This document shows positions 6,755-14,399 of a stretch of 37,215 nt of DNA, in pieces (position 1 is the stretch's first letter; every line of letters starts with the position of its first letter). The notes under the pieces are model-generated. The model was not told the origin of the DNA and made no database searches. It saw nothing but the letters and a program-made list of their open reading frames with translations. The translations under genes were made by a program, and so were the position numbers. Source of the stretch: a bacterium (lineage in GTDB: Bacteria; Chlamydiota; Chlamydiia; Chlamydiales; SM23-39); the NCBI GenBank assembly GCA_021781995.1, contig JAJXVT010000011.1:1-37215 (forward strand), read 5' to 3'.

Positions 6755-7954
6755 ATGACAACACAGCAATCAACGCAAATCGCTTCATCTAAATCATCCA
6801 GTGTTTTTGCAACTGGATTTGCTCTTTTTTCTATGTTTTTTGGAGCGGGAAATTTGATTTTCCCTCTTTTAATAGGTCAATCAGTGGGCGGCAACTGGCT
6901 ATATGCAATTTTCGGACTCACAATAACTGCGGTCCTCGTCCCATTCCTCGGGCTTGCGGGCATGATTTTTTTTCAAGCAGACTATCGAAAATTTCTCGGT
7001 CGGCTTGGCGCTATTCCAGGTTTTTCTTTACTCCTGCTGTTACAAATGATCCTAGGCCCTTTTGGCGTTATTCCACGCCTTTTTACTTTGATGCATGCGA
7101 TCATTAAACCTTACCTTTTTGATATTTCCTTGCCGTTGTTTAGCCTCTTGGCCTCTTTTGCTATTTTTCTATGCAGCTACCGCAGACAAAATCTCATTGG
7201 TTTGCTCGGAGTTATTTTAACGCCCATTTTATTATTATCTTTAGCCTCGCTGTTTATTTCGGGAACCCTCACCTCCTCCGTTCTTCCCGAAACTGCCGTC
7301 GGAACAGCAGATAGTTTCCTACAAGGGTTGTTCGGTGGTTATAATACAATGGATTTGATCGCAGCTTTTTTGTTTGCGACCGTAGTTTTACATCACTTTC
7401 AAAAAGAAGTGCAAACAGATAAGACTGCAGACCAAAATCGCACTTTATTTAAAAAAGTTTTTTTCTCTAGCGCGATTGCAGCTGTGTTGCTGTTGTTTAC
7501 TTATATCGGGATTTGTTTTATTTCGGCGCATCACGCACCCTCGATAGACTCTTCTTACGGTTCGGAAGAACTGCTAAGCGTTGTGGCATTTAAGCTTCTA
7601 GGCCCGATAGGAGGAGCCGTAGCTGCCATCGCAATCGTCACTGCCTGCTTGACTACCGCCATCACGCTTGCCACCATTTTCGCCGATTATTTGCAAAACG
7701 ATTTAGGCAAAGGCAAATTCACCTTTCCGACCTCTCTGTTCATTACTTTAGCTATTACCACAGGTTTTGCTAATTTAGGCTTCACCGGAATTTCAGCAGT
7801 GCTAGGCCCCATTTTACAAATTTGCTACCCTGGATTGATCGTTCTGACGGTGATGAATATCATCCATTATTTCACGGGTTTCAAAGCAATCAAAGTGCCG
7901 GTTTTCCTCACCTTTGCCATTTCAGCCATCCTCTATAAATATCCTATATTTTGA
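6755..7954 (+). CDS. brnQ: Branched-chain amino acid transporter, LIVCS family
   Basis: The 399-residue protein is very hydrophobic, with about 12 predicted membrane spans. It carries the LIVCS family N-terminal signature FFGAGNLIFP in the first helix (about 28-37), and later segments typical of the family such as GGYNTMDLIA. Family members import leucine, isoleucine and valine by cation symport at the inner membrane, which fits an intracellular bacterium dependent on host amino acids. The ribosome-binding site is weak: an A-rich run ends immediately before the ATG. The inverted repeat at 6634-6728 ends 26 bp upstream and may have displaced the original promoter. Confidence 0.9.
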   Translation: MTTQQSTQIASSKSSSVFATGFALFSMFFGAGNLIFPLLIGQSVGGNWLYAIFGLTITAVLVPFLGLAGMIFFQADYRKFLGRLGAIPGFSLLLLLQMILGPFGVIPRLFTLMHAIIKPYLFDISLPLFSLLASFAIFLCSYRRQNLIGLLGVILTPILLLSLASLFISGTLTSSVLPETAVGTADSFLQGLFGGYNTMDLIAAFLFATVVLHHFQKEVQTDKTADQNRTLFKKVFFSSAIAAVLLLFTYIGICFISAHHAPSIDSSYGSEELLSVVAFKLLGPIGGAVAAIAIVTACLTTAITLATIFADYLQNDLGKGKFTFPTSLFITLAITTGFANLGFTGISAVLGPILQICYPGLIVLTVMNIIHYFTGFKAIKVPVFLTFAISAILYKYPIF

Positions 7955-8010
7955 CTTTTATACCTCATGAGCCGTAGGATATCTGCCATTCAAAATCTTA
8001 GAGGTTATGT

Positions 8011-8793
8011 ATGGCAGATCCCAATTTTGCTACGACGGTAACGTTAGCGCAGTTTCAAAAAGTTGGACTTACCATTGCAAAAGTTCACGCGGTGGAACTC
8101 AATCGAACGACAACCATCCCTTCCTATCGATTTGATCTCGATTTAGGACCTTCTTTAACGACCGAACATTCAAATCTGACTAGAAAAATGCATTACGTCA
8201 GTTCCGCTCAGCTTTGTTCCAATCATGAACTTTCCGAGCTGCAAGAACAACTTGTTATGTGCGTCTATAATGTTCCCAGAAAACAGATTGGAAAAGTCAT
8301 GTCGGATTGCCTGATAGCGGGAGCTCAAGAGGTGCTAGACGATCCAGCTGCAAGAAGAGCTACTACTGTATTTATGAAACCTGCAGACCCCGTGACTCCC
8401 GGCGCACAAATCGGATTGCTAGCAGAAGAGAACGCATATGCAATAAATGAAAGAAATCTCGATTGGAATGAATTCACTGCTTTAGATTTAAGAATCGGAA
8501 CTGTGGTATCAGTAACTCTAAAAACCTCTTCGATGGAAGAAGAACTTCTCCTCATCGAAATGGAAGTGGATTTAGGCGGAAGCGTCACACGACAAGCAAT
8601 TGGTCTAGTTCGAAAAAAGTTCAATATCGAATCATTGATTCGACGTCAAGTAATGGTGCTAGCGAACTTCGATTCAGAAGAAATCAGCAGATATTTTCAT
8701 GGATCAGATGCAGATGTCGTTTTATGCACAGTAGCCGGCAAAACTTTTGTAGAGCCAGCCAAAGTTGTAGCCAATGGCTATAAAATTGCTTAA
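8011..8793 (+). CDS. Tandem tRNA-binding domain (CsaA/YgjH-like) protein
   Basis: The 260-residue protein consists of two copies of the OB-fold tRNA-binding domain seen in CsaA, YgjH and the MetRS C-terminus. The second copy (about 152-258) is clearest: FTALDLRIGTVVSV, then MEVDLGG, RRQVMVLANF and a closing segment. The first (about 12-135) is more divergent but keeps the order: VGLTIAKVHAVEL, a DLDLGP strand, QEQLVMCVYNV, then RKQIGKVMSDCLIAGA and a PGAQIG end. Single-domain members are 110-ish residues and act as dimers, so a tandem fusion could give a built-in pseudodimer. RNA binding or chaperone function is inferred. GAGG precedes the ATG. Confidence 0.85.
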   Translation: MADPNFATTVTLAQFQKVGLTIAKVHAVELNRTTTIPSYRFDLDLGPSLTTEHSNLTRKMHYVSSAQLCSNHELSELQEQLVMCVYNVPRKQIGKVMSDCLIAGAQEVLDDPAARRATTVFMKPADPVTPGAQIGLLAEENAYAINERNLDWNEFTALDLRIGTVVSVTLKTSSMEEELLLIEMEVDLGGSVTRQAIGLVRKKFNIESLIRRQVMVLANFDSEEISRYFHGSDADVVLCTVAGKTFVEPAKVVANGYKIA

Positions 8794-8849
8794 ACTATGG
8801 GCCTATTTCTGACTTCTTAACAAGATAGATATGATAAGGCTTTTGAAAT

Positions 8850-8930
8850 ATTAACCCGAGTTCCAAACAGGTGACAATCTGCGCCGCGAGGCAACGCCAA
8901 TTCGAAGAGGGCGCAGCCTTCGTTCTGAGC
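8850..8930 (+). repeat. Dispersed repeat, copy A
   Basis: About 80 bp here match, at roughly 90% identity, the reverse complement of 19337-19417 (copy B). The shared core includes AACAGGTGACAAT and a GC-rich hairpin-forming part, GAGGGCGCAGCC. Copy A lacks the distal inverted end found in copy B, so it may be a partial or deleted element. It lies in the 177-bp gap between the tandem tRNA-binding gene and the minus-strand DCC-family gene, where nothing else was recognised. Confidence 0.8.
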
Positions 8931-8970
8931 TAAGATCGAAGTTGTTGACGATCTCATGGCTTATGAGCGT

Positions 8971-9372
8971 TCAGTGCAAAAAGCGGTCTTTTGGACCTAA
9001 ATCCGAACCGCCCTTAAATTTAAACTGGTGGCGATGATTGGCCGCCCACCGATAAAAAACATCTCCTAAATTTCCTGGAACAAAGCACAGCCACCCCAAA
9101 GCATTCCAGGCACCTCCAAGAAGCCAATAGACACGAAAAATCGCTTTAGAACGGATCCAAAATTCGCGATTGGTCGACTGATAATCCTCTACTAGCACCA
9201 AAGAATTAGCATTAGCATAACAAGTATTAGGTCCAGTCAGCACATCCGCAGCCGTTTTGCCATTGAGCGGGGCAAAAGCAAACAACTTTTCTGCGTCCAG
9301 ATCAATTAAATATTGAACCGCTCGGTGGCACAATACGCACTCACCATCATAAAAAATCACATGTTTAGCCAT
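8971..9372 (-). CDS. DCC family (DUF393) thiol-disulfide oxidoreductase-like protein
   Basis: The 133-residue protein begins with the family signature YDGECVLCHRAV, with Asp9 and the Cys12/Cys15 pair. It continues with the typical FAPLNG, SLVLVE and WIRSKAIFRV segments. The family resembles thioredoxin-like redox proteins, but substrates are mostly unknown. The gene overlaps the 3' end of dnaG by 8 bp and is translated from the same minus-strand mRNA, though a functional link with primase is unlikely. Confidence 0.88.
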   Translation of the reverse strand: MAKHVIFYDGECVLCHRAVQYLIDLDAEKLFAFAPLNGKTAADVLTGPNTCYANANSLVLVEDYQSTNREFWIRSKAIFRVYWLLGGAWNALGWLCFVPGNLGDVFYRWAANHRHQFKFKGGSDLGPKDRFLH

Positions 9373-11140
9373 CGTGTTTAGCTCCCCTAACCTCAGGCCG
9401 CGCTCGTTTGATCTGATCGAATTTTCGAGCTAATTCCAACACCTCAGCCTCGCTGCAACTGCCTGAGTAGATTTTGATTTTAATTTCTTCTCTTTCATGC
9501 ATCCACTGCCTTTCGAGCATTTTCTGAACTGTTTCTACAAAACAAGCGTAAGCTCTTTCTCGATTGACTTTTTTTTGCAAAACTTCAGCCATAAACAATT
9601 GCTGATCGGGGCTTTCTAAATCGATCGCCAAAGAGAGCAAATCGATATCCTTTTGCTCTTTACGCAGGGCGCAAATTTTAGCAAATAATACGCGCGCAGG
9701 AGAGAGTCTAAAATGTTCCAAAGATAAATTGTTTTCAGCAATTTCAACAAACGACAAATCATTGACTAGCAGCAGCCAGCGCAACAAATCCGCTTCTAAA
9801 ATCCGATCTGGATCCACTTGGCTAAAAGTAACGCTAGCCGAGCGCCGCACATACAGCTGAGGGACATTTTCTTCAGGAGCGCCAATGATCGATTCGGGCG
9901 TATTGGTAAGCCGCGCGAGTTTTCGTAAGCTTTCGTGAATCATCAAAGGATGGTCCCAAGAGCGAATTTGTTTTGCTATAGTCAAAACAAGCTCATTTTT
10001 ACCAGCTGGAGTCTGCACATGAATTGTTTTAGAAAGATGAGCCACTAAAAAGGTCAAGTAATCCACGCTAGATTCGAGCATTTTTTTCCACTCGTCGGGG
10101 CCCTTTTCCATGAGTACTAAATCGGGATCGCATTTTTCATGAAGCAAAACGACAAGGACTTCTACCCCTTCTTTAGAAAAGAGATTGCCGACCTTGACGG
10201 TAGCTTCTTGGCCTGCCGTATCGCCATCAAATGCAAGGTAAACTTGCCGTATTCCCAGATGAATGAGCTCTTTGACATGATCTTCGCCAAAAGCCGTCCC
10301 CTGTCCGGCCACAGTCCAATCAAATCCAGATCGAATCAGGCGAAGCGCATCAAATTGCCCTTCCACGATGAGCGCTTTGCGCTCTTTTGCAATGGTTTTG
10401 CGCGAATAACTCAAGCCAAAAAGAACCTTAGATTTTTTAAATAAAGGGGTTTCGGTAGTATTGATATATTTGCCGCCAAAAGTATCGCTTTTGTATTTGC
10501 GTGCAGAAAAACCAATTACAGATCCCACCGCATCTCGAATTGGGATCGTAATCCTGTCAGAAAAAAATTCGCGTCCAGATCGATATAGTCCCACCTCTTC
10601 AAGCAAAGCGTCGGTAAATTTATGTTCGCGCATCGCGCGCAAAAGCAAACCTTGATTTTTCGGAGCCAAACCCAATTCAAAGGTTTGAATAAAATTGAGA
10701 TCAATTCCGCGGCTATATAAATAATCTAACGCCGCATGTCCTTCTAAAGTATGTAATAAATAAAAATGATAAAATTCCGCAGATCGCTCCAAAGCGTCCT
10801 TTAAAAGTGCTTTGGGAGGCCCCTTGGGTACCTGTTCCCCTTTTACTTCTTCTAGCTGTACCTGAAATTTCTCTGCTAAAGTTTCCACCGCTTCCACAAA
10901 ACTCATCCTCAGATGAGTCATCAAAAAACCGATCGCATCTCCATGAGCTCCGCATCCAAAACAGTGGTAGTGGCTATCCCCTTTTTGGATCATAAATGAA
11001 GGACTTCTTTCCTCATGGAATGGACAAAGCGCCTTATAAGACGCGCCGGAGCGCTGTAATTTAATATATGGATTGAGCACCTCAACCAAGTCGACGCGCG
11101 AGCGCAGCTGCTCTAAGCTTTCTTTAGAAAATGATCCCAT
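9365..11140 (-). CDS. dnaG: DNA primase
   Basis: The 591-residue protein synthesises RNA primers for replication. The N-terminal CHC2 zinc finger is intact: Cys39, His42, Cys60 and Cys63 in CPFHEERSPSF and HCFGCGAHGD. The catalytic core follows, with YSRGID in the N-terminal subdomain and a TOPRIM domain at about 250-335 (ALIVEGQFDAL, then LAFDGDTAGQ). The C-terminal 200 residues would contact DnaB helicase. AGGAG lies close upstream of the ATG. TTGACT and TATCCT 19 nt apart are also present upstream on the minus strand. The downstream DCC-family gene overlaps it. Confidence 0.97.
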   Translation of the reverse strand: MGSFSKESLEQLRSRVDLVEVLNPYIKLQRSGASYKALCPFHEERSPSFMIQKGDSHYHCFGCGAHGDAIGFLMTHLRMSFVEAVETLAEKFQVQLEEVKGEQVPKGPPKALLKDALERSAEFYHFYLLHTLEGHAALDYLYSRGIDLNFIQTFELGLAPKNQGLLLRAMREHKFTDALLEEVGLYRSGREFFSDRITIPIRDAVGSVIGFSARKYKSDTFGGKYINTTETPLFKKSKVLFGLSYSRKTIAKERKALIVEGQFDALRLIRSGFDWTVAGQGTAFGEDHVKELIHLGIRQVYLAFDGDTAGQEATVKVGNLFSKEGVEVLVVLLHEKCDPDLVLMEKGPDEWKKMLESSVDYLTFLVAHLSKTIHVQTPAGKNELVLTIAKQIRSWDHPLMIHESLRKLARLTNTPESIIGAPEENVPQLYVRRSASVTFSQVDPDRILEADLLRWLLLVNDLSFVEIAENNLSLEHFRLSPARVLFAKICALRKEQKDIDLLSLAIDLESPDQQLFMAEVLQKKVNRERAYACFVETVQKMLERQWMHEREEIKIKIYSGSCSEAEVLELARKFDQIKRARPEVRGAKHDG

Positions 11141-11304
11141 TGCTCCTAGGATACTCGATCCCTCTAATATTGAGTCAACGGCAAAACCCTCATGTATATA
11201 CTAGTGCCATTCGAAAGCCCCTACGAACGGAACGAATATAAATTCCACAACGCCTTAAACAAAATGGGGACGGAATGCAATAATTTAATATTGAAAAAAA
11301 ATAA

Positions 11305-11333
11305 TTGCAATTAACAGCGCAATAAAATATAAT
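11305..11333 (+). promoter_or_regulatory. Promoter of the 11360-14329 gene pair
   Basis: TTGCAA (11305-11310), 17 nt, then TATAAT (11328-11333). The spacing and the -10 box match the bacterial housekeeping consensus. The ATG at 11360 follows after a short A-rich leader containing AAAGGA. The rest of the 219-bp gap back to dnaG shows nothing recognisable. Confidence 0.6.
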
Positions 11334-11359
11334 ATTAAATAACAACAAAGGAATTCATT

Positions 11360-12043
11360 ATGTCAAGTCTAAGTGTATCACCCGCACCATCGTCATCTAT
11401 GCAAGCATATCAACAAGTCGAGAATATTTTTGAAACTGGAGATGTCTCTGCAGACTTAGCAGCACGTCTATTATTACCCGAGAACAAACGACAAGAAATG
11501 CCCATCGCCCTAAGAAGCTGTATTCAAGTTCAGCTTTCAGCTCTCTCACGAGAGGAAACAGAGAACGGTGTGGGTGATGATCGCTCCGTGCGTATCAAAG
11601 CATTCATGGCAGCTACTGTCGGGTCAGTTTTTGGAATCTCTTGGAGAGTGGCGCGCGTAGCGGTACGCACTTTAGCCTTCATTCCTCTAGCGCTTGTGCG
11701 ATTGGGCACAGCTTCTCGCATCGGTTTTGTCAAACAAGCTATGCCAGAATATGTCAGACGATACCGAGATGAATGGATAGATTTAGCGGTGGCAGTCGCT
11801 GCGGCTCCACTTGCGTTGGTTAAAACGATTAGTCCAACAGCCGCTCAAGGTCTGACAGACTCAATGCACACTTATTATCTAAATCGAGCTCAAGCCCGAG
11901 CTACGTTTGACACAGCATTTAACCAGCAGCTAACCAACCATGAAACTCATCGCACGCATGCCGCTGCTCAACGAGCAGCAGCAGCAATGCAGCCGATGCC
12001 AGCAGCAGGAGCTGGAGCGAGTAGCGAAGTGAACCAAGGGTAA
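11360..12043 (+). CDS. Orphan protein with hydrophobic segments, 227 aa
   Basis: Not recognised. The start has AAAGGA upstream and a consensus-like promoter. Residues 1-15 are Ser/Pro-rich. Two apolar regions (about 82-115 and 140-157) are separated by a charged loop (MPEYVRRYRDEW). The last 50 residues are Gln/Ala/His-rich, ending in alanine-rich low complexity. A Ser-rich N-terminus plus a hydrophobic pair loosely recalls chlamydial inclusion-membrane proteins, but the segments carry several arginines and may be amphipathic helices instead. Only 6 bp separate it from the repeat protein downstream, so the two form an operon. Confidence 0.65.
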   Translation: MSSLSVSPAPSSSMQAYQQVENIFETGDVSADLAARLLLPENKRQEMPIALRSCIQVQLSALSREETENGVGDDRSVRIKAFMAATVGSVFGISWRVARVAVRTLAFIPLALVRLGTASRIGFVKQAMPEYVRRYRDEWIDLAVAVAAAPLALVKTISPTAAQGLTDSMHTYYLNRAQARATFDTAFNQQLTNHETHRTHAAAQRAAAAMQPMPAAGAGASSEVNQG

Positions 12044-12049
12044 ACAGCA

Positions 12050-14329
12050 ATGAACCCTGTAGCACCGGACGACAGAAATCACTCTCTCATCGATCGTGTA
12101 GCAATCGGTTTAGCGGTTGCAGTAGATGCAATCTCTAGCATTGGAACGCTTAGCAAGCAGACGATTGCAAATGCAAAAACCGTTGGACATGAGAGTTTAA
12201 ATCTTATGGCGTCCGGATTATATACGCTGAAAGATACGGTTGTTTCTGTATTAGAATCGACAACAGAACTTTGGCCGCTTCCAAAAGATCTTTGTACGAG
12301 CGTCGGTAAAGAAACGTTATCGTATTGTGCTTCAGGTTTCAATGAAACTATTGATGCAGCAAGAGCGCTCGGTAAAGAAACGAAAGCTGCGCTGATAGGT
12401 GTAGCTGATGTAATTTGCTCAATTGCAAACGAAATGTTTGGATTTGTCAAAGCGGGCGCTCGCTCTACTGCAACAGAAATAGCAAATTGTCAAAGCAACA
12501 TCGTAGAAGCAGCCGCGTTAACTACATATCTAGTCAGGCCGATTCTTTTACAAATTAGGGATTACGCGAGAAGTGGATGTTATACAGGATGCCAAACAGC
12601 GCGCCATATCAACCAAACCAAAACAGAAATAGCTTATTGTGCACGGTTACTAGCTGTAAAGATAGCTTTAGAAGCTAAACATTACGCAAGCAGCGCTCTT
12701 AACACGGCAGCTGAAACAGGACAGCAGGTATGCCAACCGGTAGCAGAAATCGCAGCGCTTGCACGCAATCTTGCTTTAGCCATTGCAATAGAACTTAAAC
12801 ATTACGCAAGCAGCAGTCTTACCACAGCAGCTGAAACAGGACAGCAGGTATACCAACCGGTAACAGAAATCGCAACGCTCACAGGCAATCTTGCTTTAGC
12901 CATTGCGATAGACGCTAAAAATTACGCAAGCAGCGGTCTTAGCGCAGCAGCTGAAACAGGACGGCAAGTATATCAACCGGGAGCAGAAATCGCAACGCTC
13001 GCAGGCAATCTTGCTTTAGCCCTTGCCATAGAAGCTAAAAATTATGCAATCAGCGGTCTTGATACAATCAATCAAACAGGCCAGCAAGTCTATCAAGCGA
13101 TCATAGAAATCGCTCAGCTCAGCCAACTAACCAAATCGATTCTGATAGAAGTTAGCCATTACGTAAACAGTGGTTTTGGCACAATCTATCAAACAGGACA
13201 GCAGTCGGGCCAAGCGGTAATAGAAAGCGCAACGCTAGCTGGCGATCTTGCTTTAGCCATTGCGATGGAAGCTAAAAATTACGCACGCAACGCTCTTGGT
13301 GCAGCGTCTCAAACAGGTCAGCAGTCGGGCCAAGCGGTAATAGAAAGCGCAACGCTAGCTGGCGATCTTGCTTTAGCCATTGCGATGGAAGCTAAAAATT
13401 ACGCACGCAGCGCTCTTGGCGCAGCGTCTCAAACGGGACAGCAATTGGGCCAAGCGATAATAGAAATCGCAACGCTAGCAGGATACCTTGCCTTAGCAGT
13501 GGCGATAGAAGCTCTCCATTACGCACGCAGTGGCTTTGGCGCAGCATCTCAAACAGAACAGCAATTAGACCAAGCTGCAACAGAACTCGCAACACTCGCA
13601 AAATCTTTTGTTTTACCAGTTGCGACAGAAACTCGCCATTATGCACGCAGCGGCTTTAGCGCAGTATCTCAAACAGGACAGCAAGTAGGTCAATCGGTAA
13701 AAGAAACTGCAAAACTGGCAGAACCATGGGCTGGTGCGGTGCTGCAAGAGGCTGGACAATATGCAGCTAGTGGTTACAGAGCTGCAAAAGAAACTAGCGT
13801 GCAAAGCGTAAATGTACTTGCCGAGACAGCTTCTTTAGCTGGTCTTGTTATCGGTTCAACGGCTTCAGAACTTGGCTCATATACTCGTTCAGGCGCGCAT
13901 CAACTTCTACTTACAGCCGGGGAAACGAGAGAACTCATGGCGGAAGGAACTACTGCAGTTGTGCAGTGTATAAATCCAATGAAAAGAACGCTCATCGACT
14001 ACGGACAAAGCGGCTTAACTACCGTTGCACAGCAAAGTCTAACTATAGGCCAAACCGCAGTAGAAACCGCGACCTTCTTAAACCAAAGTCTTGGCCGTCC
14101 TGTTTTTGACGAATCACTCGCCCTTATCGACGCAGGCCATATCACAGTAGAGATAACCGCGCTCGCTGCGATATCTAATTTGGCGCAACTACACCGAGAA
14201 ACGATCGTTCCTTTGCGGCTAACAATAACGCCTTACACAGGAGCTCTAATGCAGCTTGTGGAAAGAGGCCGTCAGTTACGACAGCGTCAACAACAAGCCG
14301 CTCTAGCCGCCGCAGAACTTCCTGCCTAA
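12050..14329 (+). CDS. Large protein made of 40-residue repeats, 759 aa
   Basis: Not recognised. Residues 52-690 divide into 16 consecutive units of 40 residues (one of 39), each starting near Y-A-x-S-G. The consensus is roughly YA-x-SG-L-x-x-A-x-x-TGQQ followed by an AxEIATLA stretch and LALAIAIEAKN. Units 4-13 are the most alike. Each unit reads as two amphipathic or apolar helices, so an elongated helical array or a membrane-surface coat is plausible. No known repeat family (TPR, ankyrin, LRR, Sel1) fits. It lacks a signal peptide. The C-terminus is Arg/Gln-rich, then alanine-rich (QLRQRQQQAALAAAEL). It follows the orphan at 11360 in one operon, with only a weak ribosome-binding site. A terminator follows. 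Confidence 0.8.
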   Translation: MNPVAPDDRNHSLIDRVAIGLAVAVDAISSIGTLSKQTIANAKTVGHESLNLMASGLYTLKDTVVSVLESTTELWPLPKDLCTSVGKETLSYCASGFNETIDAARALGKETKAALIGVADVICSIANEMFGFVKAGARSTATEIANCQSNIVEAAALTTYLVRPILLQIRDYARSGCYTGCQTARHINQTKTEIAYCARLLAVKIALEAKHYASSALNTAAETGQQVCQPVAEIAALARNLALAIAIELKHYASSSLTTAAETGQQVYQPVTEIATLTGNLALAIAIDAKNYASSGLSAAAETGRQVYQPGAEIATLAGNLALALAIEAKNYAISGLDTINQTGQQVYQAIIEIAQLSQLTKSILIEVSHYVNSGFGTIYQTGQQSGQAVIESATLAGDLALAIAMEAKNYARNALGAASQTGQQSGQAVIESATLAGDLALAIAMEAKNYARSALGAASQTGQQLGQAIIEIATLAGYLALAVAIEALHYARSGFGAASQTEQQLDQAATELATLAKSFVLPVATETRHYARSGFSAVSQTGQQVGQSVKETAKLAEPWAGAVLQEAGQYAASGYRAAKETSVQSVNVLAETASLAGLVIGSTASELGSYTRSGAHQLLLTAGETRELMAEGTTAVVQCINPMKRTLIDYGQSGLTTVAQQSLTIGQTAVETATFLNQSLGRPVFDESLALIDAGHITVEITALAAISNLAQLHRETIVPLRLTITPYTGALMQLVERGRQLRQRQQQAALAAAELPA
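12203..14119 (+). repeat. Sixteen in-frame 120-bp tandem repeats
   Basis: The DNA repeats with a 120-bp period that matches the 40-residue protein unit. Conservation is graded. Units near 12680-13040 share long blocks, and 13201-13289 is identical to 13321-13409 over 89 bp, which points to recent unequal exchange. Outer units are diverged at the DNA level but keep the protein pattern, so the array is old and under selection for protein structure. Confidence 0.85.
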
Positions 14330-14330
14330 T

Positions 14331-14355
14331 GCAAGCGCACTGCTTGCGCATTTTT
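14331..14355 (+). terminator. Intrinsic terminator after the repeat-protein operon
   Basis: GCAAGC and GCTTGC form a short stem around GCACT, followed by GCATTTTT. It begins 2 bp after the stop codon and precedes mutS. The stem core TGCAAGCGC recurs in the hairpin at 18738-18776. Confidence 0.6.
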
Positions 14356-14399
14356 CAGATCGCTGATATGATCTTCGATCACTTTTTGGAACTCACTTT

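Noticed and set aside
13392..13804. Minus-strand frames inside the 40-residue-repeat gene
   Set aside because: They arise from the periodic codon pattern of the plus-strand gene and have no start signals.
12203..14119. Regular 120-bp repeats as a CRISPR array
   Set aside because: Units are back to back without unique spacers, keep one reading frame throughout and encode a conserved 40-residue pattern.
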